Position numbers and translations under genes: made by a program. This document shows positions 9,160 to 18,248 of a stretch of 64,000 nucleotides of DNA, one piece after another. Position 1 is the first letter of the stretch. Each line of letters begins with the position of its first letter. The DNA is from Vibrio sp. JC009. GTDB lineage: Bacteria > Pseudomonadota > Gammaproteobacteria > Enterobacterales > Vibrionaceae. The notes below the pieces were generated by a model. That model worked only from the letters and a program-made list of their open reading frames with translations, was not told the DNA's origin and ran no database searches. The stretch is taken from assembly GCF_029016485.1 (NCBI RefSeq), contig NZ_CP092106.1:2604001-2668000 (forward strand), given 5' to 3'.

Positions 9160-10605
9160 TTAGTAAGATTCGCCAAACAGCTCAAATGGCAACTCAAGCC
9201 CCCTGCGGGTAAGCTGTTCGTGACAACTTGGTACTACACCAGTTGCTGTATAGTGGCCGATAATATTCCCTTCAGAGTCAATCCCTTCACGCTGATACTT
9301 AAATATCTCCGACATGGTGATCACATCACCCTCCATACCATTGATCTCTGAAATACTGGTCATACGGCGCTTACCGTCCTCCTGTCTTTCCATTTGCACA
9401 ACAAGATGAATAGCTGAAGCAATCTGAGAGCGAAGGTTTTTGGTGGTGATATTCCAGCCAGCCATGGAAAACATATTCTCTACCCGGCTTAACGCATCAC
9501 GGGGGGTATTGGCGTGAATGGTTGCAAGTGAACCATCATGGCCGGTGTTCATAGCAGCCAGCATATCTACGGCTTCGGCACCACGTACCTCACCAAGCAC
9601 AATGCGATCAGGGCGCATACGCAGACAGTTTTTCACCAGTTCCCTCTGGCTTATCTCACCTTTACCTTCAAGGTTAGCAGGACGTGTTTCCAGTCTTACC
9701 ACATGCGGCTGTTGCAGTTGCAGCTCTGCCGAGTCTTCAATGGTAATGATGCGCTGGTCAGAAGGAATAAAACCAGAGCAGATATTTAGTGTGGTAGTTT
9801 TGCCTGAACCCGTACCACCTGAAATCAGAATATTCATTTCCCCTTCAACGGCAGCTTCTATAAATCTGGCCATAGGTTCGGAAAGGGAGTTAAAGCTTAG
9901 CAGGTTTTCCATGGTCAGTTTATCAACTGCAAAGCGACGAATAGAGACTGAAGGGCCGTCAATAGCAAGTGGAGGGATAATTGCGTTTACACGTGAACCA
10001 TCAGCCAGGCGGGCATCCACCATAGGTGACGCTTCATCAATCCGCCGGCCAATCTGACTTACGATACGGTCGATAATATTTCTCAGATGACGGTCGTCTA
10101 AGAAGGTGTGCGGCGTTCTTTCAAGCTTACCAAACCTTTCTACATAGACACTCTTCGGTCCGTTAACCAAAATATCCGATACTGTAGAGTCAGCCAGTAA
10201 GGGTTCCAGAGGACCTAAACCAAAGACTTCATCTTCAATCTGTTTTACTACCCGTTTACGACCTTCAGCACTGAGGGGGTGAGAAACATCATCATCCATT
10301 AACTGAACAATCGCTTCGTGCAGTTCCTTCTTGGCTCTGTCCGCTTCCAGGTTAGACAGAATCCCTAAATCAAGAGTTTCCAGCAGGCGCTTATGGTAGT
10401 AATGCTTGGTATCTAGCTCCTGCTCAACCAGTTTTCTGCTCTCATCAACCGCTTGCAATTTAACATCTATCTCGCTGGGTCTTTTCTTTTCAACTGGTTT
10501 TTTTGCCGGCTCCGGGGCCCGTTCTTTCACAGCCGTATCGCTAATGGAAGCACTGTTCGCTTTTGCTTCAAAATCCGGATTGACATTTTTTCTTTTGAAA
10601 AACAT
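9160..10605 (-). CDS. tadA: TadA/CpaF, Flp pilus assembly ATPase
   Basis: A 481-residue secretion ATPase of the GspE/VirB11 superfamily. Walker A GGTGSGKTT lies near residue 264. An Asp box (ITIEDSAEL) and Walker B region (RIVLGEVRGAEAVDML) follow, then a His box (HDGSLATIHANTP). ATP hydrolysis drives pilin polymerisation, and possibly retraction in some Tad systems. The start is set at ATG 10605, 5 bases after GAGGGAG; an in-frame GTG at 10611 would overlap that site. It starts 15 bases after the tadZ stop. Confidence 0.95.
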   Translation of the reverse strand: MFFKRKNVNPDFEAKANSASISDTAVKERAPEPAKKPVEKKRPSEIDVKLQAVDESRKLVEQELDTKHYYHKRLLETLDLGILSNLEADRAKKELHEAIVQLMDDDVSHPLSAEGRKRVVKQIEDEVFGLGPLEPLLADSTVSDILVNGPKSVYVERFGKLERTPHTFLDDRHLRNIIDRIVSQIGRRIDEASPMVDARLADGSRVNAIIPPLAIDGPSVSIRRFAVDKLTMENLLSFNSLSEPMARFIEAAVEGEMNILISGGTGSGKTTTLNICSGFIPSDQRIITIEDSAELQLQQPHVVRLETRPANLEGKGEISQRELVKNCLRMRPDRIVLGEVRGAEAVDMLAAMNTGHDGSLATIHANTPRDALSRVENMFSMAGWNITTKNLRSQIASAIHLVVQMERQEDGKRRMTSISEINGMEGDVITMSEIFKYQREGIDSEGNIIGHYTATGVVPSCHEQLTRRGLELPFELFGESY

Positions 10606-10620
10606 AAGCACTCCCTCGTC

Positions 10621-11835
10621 TTATGAAAACAGCTTACCTAACCAACCTTTTTCCACTGGGCCTGACGGCGTAAGCTCTTGAGTAATCGCTTTAAGTGACT
10701 TAGATATCACGGAACTCTTACGGTGCAGTACAATTGGTTTGCCTAAATCAGCGCATTCAACCGCTACCTTGTATTCATTGGGAACCAGATGAATCTCGAT
10801 ACCTGAAACCACTTTTTCCAGATCTTTCAGGCGAACACTGCCTCTCTTTTCAAACCTGTTAAGAATAATGCAGAGGCTATCCTTAGGCAGCGCATATTCA
10901 AACTGAAGAGTCCGGACTAAATTATTGGCATTTTTCACCGAAATCAGATTTTGCTGAGTCACCAAAAATACTCTGGATGCCGGCGCTACGATTGATGAGT
11001 AGACATACTCCACGCCTCTGGACAGGTCTACTACAACATAGTCATAGAACTGCCGGAGTATTGGCATTAATTTGCCCATATTCCTGGCTGTCTGGGCATT
11101 TTCTTTCGCACCACTATCCCTAAAGCCCAGAATTTCCAGACCAGAAGAGTGCTTTGTCACCAAGGAAGCAAGTGATATCTCATCCAGATCGGATATGGAG
11201 TCCAGTACATCTGCTATATCGTACTTACATTTTGTGTCCAGATACTCTGCTACAACACCAAACTGAACATCCAGATCCACCAGTAACACCTTTTTATCCG
11301 GTATCTGCTTCAACTCTATCGCTGTATTTAATGCCAGGGTTGTCGCACCAGCGCCACCTTTTGTATTCACAAACAGGTAGAGCTCACCCAGAGCACGGTT
11401 CACAATTTTTTCATCTGCCGTCGCCTTAAGCATCGGCATAACTTCTTCAAGCTCGGCCTTATCTGACAGAAAATCGGACGCACCAATTCTCAATGAGATT
11501 TTTAGAGCCCCGGTATCAGCTTCATCACCAAAAACTATCAGAGATGCCTCGTGCTCCTGCAGGCTGGACGCCTGATTCTGCAACTCGACAATTCTTTTTG
11601 CCCAGTTCACACCAGTCTCAATAAAAACAAGGTCTGGACCAGGAAGCGAAGAAATACCTTCCACGTTAAATGAACTTAGCGGAACCGTCTCTATATTAAT
11701 GTTTTTACATCTGTCCAACTGATGACGGATGTGTGTCAGGAACTTTTCAGATGCATAAACCACCCAGATAGTCAGGTTGGTTCTCAGCGCAAAATCGTTG
11801 CCCTCATTAATCGTCAATTTTATTGGCTCTCCCAT
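10621..11835 (-). CDS. tadZ: TadZ/CpaE, polar localisation ParA-like ATPase
   Basis: A 404-residue protein with an N-terminal receiver-like domain (about 20-140) and a C-terminal ParA/MinD ATPase domain. The deviant Walker A is KGGAGATT at 159-166, followed by VLLVDLDVQFG. TadZ proteins mark the pole or site where the Tad machine assembles (family knowledge). The start ATG has GGGAG 9 bases upstream. It is the first gene of the tadZABCD block. A 282-bp gap separates it from the lipoprotein gene upstream. Confidence 0.9.
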   Translation of the reverse strand: MGEPIKLTINEGNDFALRTNLTIWVVYASEKFLTHIRHQLDRCKNINIETVPLSSFNVEGISSLPGPDLVFIETGVNWAKRIVELQNQASSLQEHEASLIVFGDEADTGALKISLRIGASDFLSDKAELEEVMPMLKATADEKIVNRALGELYLFVNTKGGAGATTLALNTAIELKQIPDKKVLLVDLDVQFGVVAEYLDTKCKYDIADVLDSISDLDEISLASLVTKHSSGLEILGFRDSGAKENAQTARNMGKLMPILRQFYDYVVVDLSRGVEYVYSSIVAPASRVFLVTQQNLISVKNANNLVRTLQFEYALPKDSLCIILNRFEKRGSVRLKDLEKVVSGIEIHLVPNEYKVAVECADLGKPIVLHRKSSVISKSLKAITQELTPSGPVEKGWLGKLFS

Positions 11836-12117
11836 CGATAGATGCTCCCAGCTAAATTATTATTGTTTTGGCAGACAACCTCGTCCTCACAAACCGGATA
11901 ACGGGTATATCGTCTTATGGGTTTCCCACAATCTTTCCATTGGTATCTAAGTAACCGATAATTAAAGTATAGTCGCTCATTTCGCCAGGGATCATTTTTG
12001 TAATCATTTGATTAAAATGAACAACATTTCTATTTATCACACAACAGACAACCACTAAATCCAAAGTGTAAGAGCCAGGATTTCTTCAGACTCTTACACT
12101 GACTTACATAAATCACA
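11836..12117 (-). promoter_or_regulatory. Intergenic region splitting the tad cluster; hairpin and probable tadZ promoter
   Basis: This 282-bp AT-rich stretch has no coding signal that I can support. A 10-bp perfect stem (AGTGTAAGAG at 12065-12074, CTCTTACACT at 12091-12100) lies just after the lipoprotein gene on the minus strand. It lacks a strong U run and may attenuate or protect the upstream transcript. A TATACT hexamer upstream of tadZ could be a -10 box. The gap suggests two transcription units (inference). Confidence 0.5.
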
Positions 12118-12393
12118 TTAGTTAAGCGGAATAGCCAACACAGTACCAGCGCTAATATCACTGCTAGCTTTGGTGCTGGAGGTTTGATCATGATAAACCT
12201 CCAGTGTTGACTGCATCCGTTCACCACTACCCGTTGGCATATAACCTAAGTTTTCCACTGAGGCTGACGGATTGTATGTCTGCTCAGCTTTCACCAAAGC
12301 AACCGAAGAACCCAGCGGCTGATCACTTGCACATCCTGCTAACAATAATATTAGTACAAAGCCCAGGCTGTAGCCTTTATTCAACTGTTTCAT
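12118..12393 (-). CDS. Small lipoprotein in the tad cluster (RcpB-position)
   Basis: A 91-residue protein with a signal peptide and lipobox LLAGC, then a short polar region with no recognised domain. It sits between the secretin gene rcpA and tadZ, where many tad loci carry the outer-membrane accessory rcpB, or CpaD in other bacteria. I do not see sequence motifs that prove homology to RcpB. Start ATG 12393 has GAGGGA at the right spacing; the longer reading frame begins at a less likely TTG. It lies 12 bases after rcpA, so it is co-transcribed with it. Confidence 0.65.
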   Translation of the reverse strand: MKQLNKGYSLGFVLILLLAGCASDQPLGSSVALVKAEQTYNPSASVENLGYMPTGSGERMQSTLEVYHDQTSSTKASSDISAGTVLAIPLN

Positions 12394-12405
12394 ATTCAAA
12401 TCCCT

Positions 12406-13872
12406 CTATAAACTGTGTCCAAATTTACCTTCTGAACCACCTTTTTCAGTAGGGACAGGCTCGACAGCCTGCTGCTCTTTCATGGTCGATTTCACCGGCT
12501 GGTTAATCACTGAGCTCTTACCTAACAGGTAAAACTCCCAGTCGCTAGGTGATACAAATCCATCTGTCGGCAAGGTGATCTTGTTCCGGTCAATCGCTTT
12601 AGCAAGCCTTGGCGTCACCAGAATAACCAGTTCGGTCTCTTCATTTACAAACTCCTGGCTATTAAACAGCTGACCAAGGATAGGAATATCACCAAGTCCA
12701 GGAAGCTTCTCCACCGCCTCGCGGGTACTTTCGTTCAACAGCCCTGCGATAGCTATGGTCTGCCCGTCTGCCAACTCAAGAGTTGAAGAGGCACTGCGCA
12801 CGGTTGTGGACGGAATATAGAAAGAAGAGCTGGCTCCGACATTCAGAGAAACCGCACTGGTGCTGCTCAGTTCACTGACGGAAACTGCCATTGTAAGATT
12901 AATTTTCTTATCACTCAGAACCGTTGGGACAAATTCAAGACCAACACCATATTCACGGTATTCAATAGTAATACCATCATCATCCGGCACCGGAATCGGA
13001 TATTCACCACCCGCTAAGAACTCTGCTTTTGCACCACTTAATGCTGTCAGGTTTGGTTCTGCCAACACTTTTGCAGCGCCTGTTTCTTTTGCAATATCCA
13101 ATGCAAATTCAAATAACGTATTACCATCTAAAAACGATCCAAGAAGACCGGAATCTGAATAACTTGGGTTAGTGAATACACCTTTACTCGGATCAAGAGC
13201 AGTCGGCTCAATAGCACCACCCATGGTCCCGCCACCCCAGGTTATTTCACTGCCACTAAACTGCAAAAAGTTAATATTGGCATCAAAGCGCTTAGTCAGG
13301 CTTCTTTCCACTTCTGCAACCGTCACTTCCAGCATGACCTGCTGGGCGCCGCCTATGGTCATAAGATTGATAATGCTTGAGGTGTTAACCTGATCGGCAC
13401 CGGCAGTATCAGCTGATGCACCACCAGAATAGGTTTCAGCAACTTTCAGCGCCAGATTCATCTTCTCCTGTGACGCCACAAGTCCACTCAGAATCAGCTT
13501 GTTCTTAGAGCTGTGTACCGATATTTTTTCATCAGGAAGAAACTCATACAGCTTACTCTTGAGGTTATTCAGATCGTGCGTTACCTCAATATTCAGCGCT
13601 TCAATTAACAGACCGTTCTTATCCCACACCATAAGGTTGGTAGAACCCAGTTTTTTACCTATCAGGAAAAGTTCATCTGATTTAAGCATCACAATATCAA
13701 GAACCTCAGGATCCCCCAGAGAAACACGGGATGCTCTGGATGAAAGATAAATATGGGTAGATTTGTGATGCGGTACATTGATGGTTTCACCAGTCTGAGC
13801 ACTGGATGCAGACGCAGTCGCGGCCCAGAAATATACCAGCAAGCCAAATATTAGCGTTAGTATTCGATTCAT
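12406..13872 (-). CDS. rcpA: RcpA/CpaC, Flp pilus outer-membrane secretin
   Basis: A 488-residue secretin. The signal peptide spans about 1-22. An N-terminal BON/N0-like domain follows (INVPHHKSTHIYLSSRASRVSLGDP). The secretin domain covers about 170-440, with VLAEPNLTALSGAKAEFLAGGEYPIPV and the terminal motif VEKLPGLGDIPILGQLF. It forms the outer-membrane pore through which the Flp pilus exits. It lies 11 bases after rcpC. Confidence 0.95.
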   Translation of the reverse strand: MNRILTLIFGLLVYFWAATASASSAQTGETINVPHHKSTHIYLSSRASRVSLGDPEVLDIVMLKSDELFLIGKKLGSTNLMVWDKNGLLIEALNIEVTHDLNNLKSKLYEFLPDEKISVHSSKNKLILSGLVASQEKMNLALKVAETYSGGASADTAGADQVNTSSIINLMTIGGAQQVMLEVTVAEVERSLTKRFDANINFLQFSGSEITWGGGTMGGAIEPTALDPSKGVFTNPSYSDSGLLGSFLDGNTLFEFALDIAKETGAAKVLAEPNLTALSGAKAEFLAGGEYPIPVPDDDGITIEYREYGVGLEFVPTVLSDKKINLTMAVSVSELSSTSAVSLNVGASSSFYIPSTTVRSASSTLELADGQTIAIAGLLNESTREAVEKLPGLGDIPILGQLFNSQEFVNEETELVILVTPRLAKAIDRNKITLPTDGFVSPSDWEFYLLGKSSVINQPVKSTMKEQQAVEPVPTEKGGSEGKFGHSL

Positions 13873-13883
13873 AATCTATTGCC

Positions 13884-14639
13884 TCATTCCTTGACTTTTA
13901 CATTAGACGATTTGGTTCCTTTGATAATCGTAACGCTAGGCTTAGGCTTGTACGTAGTACGCACCACAGGCTTATCGACTTCATGAGGATTTCTCAGTGC
14001 CAACTGAATAGACCCTTTGGAGTTTGCAGAAAGCAGCTTTTGCGCTTCTTTCGGGGTAACTTCAAGGGTAACGGCCCGAACAATTATTGGCTTGTTCTCT
14101 TCCGTTCTTGCTGTCTGGTCAACGGCAAGTACTTTGATATTTTTCAGGACTGTCGTAGTACTGGCGCTGTTTTTGCCGTACTTCACCGTCTGCAGAATAT
14201 CCACCTTACTTCCCGGTAAAAGGAAACCAGCCACACCAACAACATCGTTTACACGAATGGTCACCGCACGCTTATTCTCCGGGATCAGAGCTGCCAGGGT
14301 GGTTCCTACTCCGGGCTCAGAGATTCGGGAAGCATGCATTACTTCGCCGGCATAGATAGCGTCTCTTGCCACCATACCAACCACATCTTCCAGGTTGGCA
14401 AAGTTAGCCTCCTGGTTAAGCCAGGCGACCTCAAGCAATTTTGTTGTTAACTGCTCGGACGTAATTTCCACACCCGCCGGTATATTGACACCTGCGATAA
14501 CCACCGGATGCCTCTCAACAACCTCAACTTCAACCTCAGGCTGGCGCTGTTGATCCATCCATTGCTTACCGACAAAAACCGCAGCCAGACCAAAGATAAT
14601 GGACAACAGGAATAAGAAAATAACCTGTGTTCTATTCAT
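13884..14639 (-). CDS. rcpC: RcpC/CpaB, Flp pilus assembly protein
   Basis: A 251-residue protein with an N-terminal membrane anchor (about 5-25) and a SAF domain around 45-110 (HPVVIAGVNIPAGVEITSEQL). A RcpC/CpaB C-terminal region follows (AVTIRVNDVVGVAGFLLPGSKVDI). It probably links secretin and inner-membrane parts in the periplasm. The start codon overlaps the stop of the AAA+ ATPase gene (ATGA), so the two are translationally coupled. Confidence 0.92.
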   Translation of the reverse strand: MNRTQVIFLFLLSIIFGLAAVFVGKQWMDQQRQPEVEVEVVERHPVVIAGVNIPAGVEITSEQLTTKLLEVAWLNQEANFANLEDVVGMVARDAIYAGEVMHASRISEPGVGTTLAALIPENKRAVTIRVNDVVGVAGFLLPGSKVDILQTVKYGKNSASTTTVLKNIKVLAVDQTARTEENKPIIVRAVTLEVTPKEAQKLLSANSKGSIQLALRNPHEVDKPVVRTTYKPKPSVTIIKGTKSSNVKVKE

Positions 14640-15982
14640 ATCACTCCTCCTTGCCCATCAGCTGTGAAATAGAGATCCCAAGCTCGTTCCATTATTGTGG
14701 GCGTTATTACTGGATCAATCTCTTCGAATGCCACTATATCTCTGCTGATACCCACGATATCCTTAGGTATACAAGGGAAATAGCCAACATTGTATCTCTT
14801 GTGTAAATCCATCAGTCTGCTCATAGCCAGCTCAGGCAGACCAAGGCGTCTTCCGTCAGCAACGCCTTGCCATAAACTGCGGTAATCTGCTTCATCTAAA
14901 GCATAGAACTGAATTTTGTATCCAAGACGTCTCAAAAATGCGGGATCGGCGATCTTCTGCGGATCCAGGTTGGTTGAAAACGCAAGAGTTAAAATAAAGG
15001 GAACGGTTATCTGCTGGCCGTTAGGCAGCCCCAGATGGTCATAAAAATATTCCATCGGAACGATCCAGCGGTTCAGTATGGTATCCACCGGTACTGGTTG
15101 GCGGCCAAGGTCATCAATAACCAAAATGCCATTATTGGCCATCATTTGCAGCGGAGCCATCCAGACCCGGTTATGCTCGGTATGGTTAACCTCAAGCATA
15201 TCCATGGTCAGCTCACCACCAACCTGAACACTTGGCCTCTGGCAAAGCAGCCAGCGCTTATCGTACTGCTCTTCAATGCGGGCACTCAGTTGCTTTTGAT
15301 TATCATCCACAACCTTATGATGCTGAGGAGAATAGACCTTAATAATGTTACCTGCTGCATAAACAGCATAGGGAATATAAACCGAAGTATGGTGCGCGTT
15401 TAAGATACGCTCTGCGACAAAAGTTTTACCTGAACCGGCATGACCATAAAGAAGCAAAGCCCGGCCAGAGTTAATCGCCGGCCCCAAAATAGGCACCAGA
15501 CGGTTTGAACCGTAAACATCAGATAAGGCTCTTTCTACATCCAGTCGGGTAACGGTTTTGGCTCTGACATCCTGCAGCTTAACCATCTCATAATAATCTG
15601 GCAGAGAAACCGGCATTGGCCCCAGATACGCATCTTTAAGAAAGGCTTTGTCCGCCTCTTCCATTCCCAGTTCAGATAGCGCATACCGGACCTGACCACC
15701 GGCATTATCCGAGTAGAAAGAGGTTTTTTCCGGCTGGAAAACCTCAACCATTGATTTTTTTCTCAATATCTGGATTATGGTTTCAACAAAATGGCTGATA
15801 ACTCCCAGATACTGTGCAAGTTCCAGAATATTGGATTTTGGATACGCCGAAAGATGTTTAATGACTAAGTTCTCAAGAACAGCCTGAGGTACATTCAATT
15901 CATCTATGGATGTAGGTACTCTAGGCGCACTCGTCTGAGGTGTAAGAATTCCCGATTTTCCGGCTTCCTTTCCTGAGCTCAT
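14636..15982 (-). CDS. AAA+ ATPase with N-terminal winged helix, embedded in the tad operon
   Basis: A 448-residue protein that is not one of the canonical Tad components. Residues 33-85 look like a winged helix (LVIKHLSAYPKSNILELAQYLG). Walker A GHAGSGKT is at 180-187 and Walker B ILVIDD at 286-291. An asparagine/arginine-finger region (FSTNLDP, then DPAFLRRLGYKIQF) points to an AAA+ remodelling ATPase. It lies between tadV and rcpC and is coupled to rcpC by overlapping stop and start, so a role in this pilus is likely (inference). It could be an assembly or disassembly motor or a regulator. Start ATG has AGGAG 5 bases upstream. Confidence 0.8.
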   Translation of the reverse strand: MSSGKEAGKSGILTPQTSAPRVPTSIDELNVPQAVLENLVIKHLSAYPKSNILELAQYLGVISHFVETIIQILRKKSMVEVFQPEKTSFYSDNAGGQVRYALSELGMEEADKAFLKDAYLGPMPVSLPDYYEMVKLQDVRAKTVTRLDVERALSDVYGSNRLVPILGPAINSGRALLLYGHAGSGKTFVAERILNAHHTSVYIPYAVYAAGNIIKVYSPQHHKVVDDNQKQLSARIEEQYDKRWLLCQRPSVQVGGELTMDMLEVNHTEHNRVWMAPLQMMANNGILVIDDLGRQPVPVDTILNRWIVPMEYFYDHLGLPNGQQITVPFILTLAFSTNLDPQKIADPAFLRRLGYKIQFYALDEADYRSLWQGVADGRRLGLPELAMSRLMDLHKRYNVGYFPCIPKDIVGISRDIVAFEEIDPVITPTIMERAWDLYFTADGQGGVI

Positions 15983-15994
15983 AACGACTCCTGG

Positions 15995-16483
15995 CTAGAT
16001 AGTGAAATATTGATACATCGCGAGTCCGACAAAAACAGAAGGTGCAAAGGGCATACGTAAATTATCTTTAGTTACGAATTGTTTACGTCCTTCTTTATCT
16101 AACAGTAGTATCAAATTTCTATATTTTGAAGTATTGCTAATCACATCCTGAAAAATAACAATCAATCCGATGATTCCGGCAGATATCAGAATATAATAAC
16201 TGGCGCTTAAGAGGTTTCCCCATCCAATCCAGTAACCAAGAACACCAAGTAATTTCACATCACCCGGAGACATTGCCCGCAGGAAAAAAAGCACCATGCA
16301 AGAGAAAAACATCGCGAATGAAGCAAGAACATTGAGTCCCACCGTAGATAATGGAACTGGCTGATAGGCATATTGCGCTATATATATAACTATTAATAAC
16401 AGTAGACAGTTATTAGGAATTCGGTTCTCTCTTAAGTCATATATGGCAATAACCAGTAATAGAGACCAAAATAGAATGGACAA
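15995..16483 (-). CDS. tadV: TadV/CpaA prepilin peptidase
   Basis: A 162-residue A24-family aspartic prepilin peptidase with about five membrane helices. The two catalytic aspartates are visible in YDLRENRIPN (near residue 16) and in PGDVKLLG (near residue 73, the GD motif). It processes Flp and any pseudopilins after the conserved glycine. It lies between flp1 and the AAA+ ATPase gene. Confidence 0.92.
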   Translation of the reverse strand: MSILFWSLLLVIAIYDLRENRIPNNCLLLLIVIYIAQYAYQPVPLSTVGLNVLASFAMFFSCMVLFFLRAMSPGDVKLLGVLGYWIGWGNLLSASYYILISAGIIGLIVIFQDVISNTSKYRNLILLLDKEGRKQFVTKDNLRMPFAPSVFVGLAMYQYFTI

Positions 16484-16532
16484 GCATAAACCTCCAACCT
16501 ATGTTTATACACATTGCTTTCGTTTTAGAAAC

Positions 16533-16571
16533 AAAGAGTGGTAAGGCACTTACGTATCTTTACCACTCATT
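16533..16571 (-). terminator. Partial terminator/attenuator after flp1
   Basis: Stem GAGTGGTAA (16536-16544) with TTACCACTC (16560-16568). On the minus strand it is followed by a T-rich tract. It sits between the major pilin gene and tadV. An attenuator here would allow much more flp than downstream mRNA (inference). Confidence 0.65.
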
Positions 16572-16604
16572 GCATAGACTTCTGGACTTAGCTAAGACGG
16601 CCAC

Positions 16605-16781
16605 TTATCCGGAGATACCTGTGACTACGCTGTTCAACTTAGTACTTAACTGGTTACCTAAGCCACTAAATACAGCAGATAGTCCAACAACCAAGAATGC
16701 AGCACCGATAACATATTCAACAACCGTTAGCCCTTCTTCGTCTTTAATAAAGTCTTTACAGAAATTGATAAACTTGCTCAT
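16605..16781 (-). CDS. flp: Flp-type IVb major pilin (first copy)
   Basis: A 58-residue prepilin. A 17-residue leader ends in DEEG, followed by LTVVEYVIGAAFLVVG: cleavage is expected after G17, with the Flp-specific Glu-Tyr pair at 22-23. The hydrophobic helix then ends in a short polar tail (LGNQLSTKLNSVVTGISG). A TAGGAG ribosome binding site precedes ATG 16781. It heads the tad operon and is divergent from the AraC-type regulator. Confidence 0.95.
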   Translation of the reverse strand: MSKFINFCKDFIKDEEGLTVVEYVIGAAFLVVGLSAVFSGLGNQLSTKLNSVVTGISG

Positions 16782-16989
16782 AACCCTACTCCTAACACAC
16801 TAGTAATATGGAACTCCCGAAATATCTCGCTGTTCCTGTTATTCAATTTAGGACGGGGACAAACTTTAAGTTAGGACTTTTTTACTATTAGGTTGTACAT
16901 TTTTAATATTAGGCTAGAGTTAAAATAGAGTTACTATCCAAAATGTCATTTTCATATTAATCAAGAAGTTAACTTATGGATGAAATATT

Positions 16990-17715
16990 ATGAGCTATTA
17001 CTGGTTGGGTGAGGACATTAATAATATCCCTGAAGAAATAAAGAGTTATATCACTAACACTTTAGATATATATGATTGTGATAATGATTTTTCCGTATTA
17101 ACTCTAAAAAGTGTGAAAACTGTTTTTTTTGGTCTCAGCAATGAGAAACGAGCTTTTTTTGATAGTTGCATCAAAATATGTGAGAATTTAGATAAAAGGC
17201 TCATAACACTCAATCTTGACAAAACAAAGCCCAAGAAAACTCAGGAAAAATTCATTCTTCTACAAATAGATACATCAGATAAAGAACTCACAAAAGAGTT
17301 AACCGAAAGGCTCAAAGCAGCCTTAAGTAGCAATAAAATTAACAATACATTAACAATTGAAACAAAAAACAAACACCTTTCGACAAAAAGTGGAAGCAGG
17401 ATCGATATCTATCAGGTTATCAGCTTTATTGATGACCATTTAGACAAAGAGATCAAGGAAGAAGAACTGGCAAAAAAATTCAACTATTCAACACCTTATT
17501 TCTCAAAAATCTTTAAAACCGTTATAGGAATGAGCTTTCGGGACTACATAACGGGCAAGCGAATTAAAAAAGCTAAAATTTTGTTAAGAGAGAGCCCTGA
17601 AGAGAAACTGGCTTCGATTGCTTATCAGTGCGGATACAACGATGTTTCCTACTTTTCCAGGATATTTAAGAAAAAGACTAACATGACGCCTAATGAGTAC
17701 CGAAGCAGCAGTTAA
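16990..17715 (+). CDS. AraC-family transcriptional regulator beside the flp genes
   Basis: A 241-residue regulator. Residues 1-125 form an unassigned, lysine-rich N-terminal domain, possibly a degenerate receiver. Residues 140-240 contain the double helix-turn-helix of AraC/XylS proteins (ELAKKFNYSTPYFSKIFKTVIGMSFRDYI, then IAYQCGYNDVSYFSRIFKKKTNMTPNEYR). It lies between two flp genes and is divergent from flp1, so it is the best candidate for local control of pilin expression (inference). It is AT-richer than the neighbouring tad genes by eye. Confidence 0.85.
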   Translation: MSYYWLGEDINNIPEEIKSYITNTLDIYDCDNDFSVLTLKSVKTVFFGLSNEKRAFFDSCIKICENLDKRLITLNLDKTKPKKTQEKFILLQIDTSDKELTKELTERLKAALSSNKINNTLTIETKNKHLSTKSGSRIDIYQVISFIDDHLDKEIKEEELAKKFNYSTPYFSKIFKTVIGMSFRDYITGKRIKKAKILLRESPEEKLASIAYQCGYNDVSYFSRIFKKKTNMTPNEYRSSS

Positions 17716-17732
17716 TCTCTTAAAAAAATAAC

Positions 17733-17764
17733 AGGCAGACACCTTTACAAGGAGGTATCTGCCT
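17733..17764 (-). terminator. Terminator between AraC-type regulator and flp2
   Basis: Stem AGGCAGACACCT / AGGTATCTGCCT with one mismatch. The left side is preceded by A7, which becomes a T run on the minus strand, so it best ends the flp2 transcript. Confidence 0.8.
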
Positions 17765-17790
17765 GAAAGTTATTGGGTTTCAGCCTTGTG

Positions 17791-17970
17791 TCAGCCTGAG
17801 CCTGCTTTGTCTAAAGAGCTGTTCAAACTCCCGTTCAGAGTATTACCATAATTAGAGAAGAAGAGAGCCATTCCCCCCACAAGGAAGGCAGCCCCCACAA
17901 CGTACTCAACAACCGTCAGGCCTTCTTCATCTAAAAGAAAGTTCTTAATTGTCCGATAAATCTTTTCCAT
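17791..17970 (-). CDS. flp: Second Flp-type pilin
   Basis: A 59-residue prepilin with leader MEKIYRTIKNFLLDEEG and the same LTVVEYVVGAAFLVGG core as flp1; cleavage is expected after G17. The tail differs (YGNTLNGSLNSSLDKAGSG). The start at 17970 is chosen because GAGGGA precedes it; an upstream in-frame ATG would add 18 non-pilin residues. It stands alone, outside the operon and behind its own terminator. It may be a minor or alternative pilin (inference). Confidence 0.92.
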   Translation of the reverse strand: MEKIYRTIKNFLLDEEGLTVVEYVVGAAFLVGGMALFFSNYGNTLNGSLNSSLDKAGSG

Positions 17971-18248
17971 AAATCCCTCAGCTGACGAATTAGTTTTGAA
18001 TACTGTTATTCGTGCTTCTTCCATCTAAGAAACCTAAACAAAACAGTATAAGTAAATAATAGCCCAAATTTTCTTTTTGATAGCCTCAGCAGCAATTAAA
18101 TAACTTAAATGAGAAATCCATCAATAAAACAACTTGTTTATTCTGAGCTTATTTCGCTATAAGTCCGGCATTTTATTTCCATCCTATTGTGGCTAAAACC
18201 CCGGCATGGAATTAACATTACAATAACATCCATAAGATGGAGAACACT

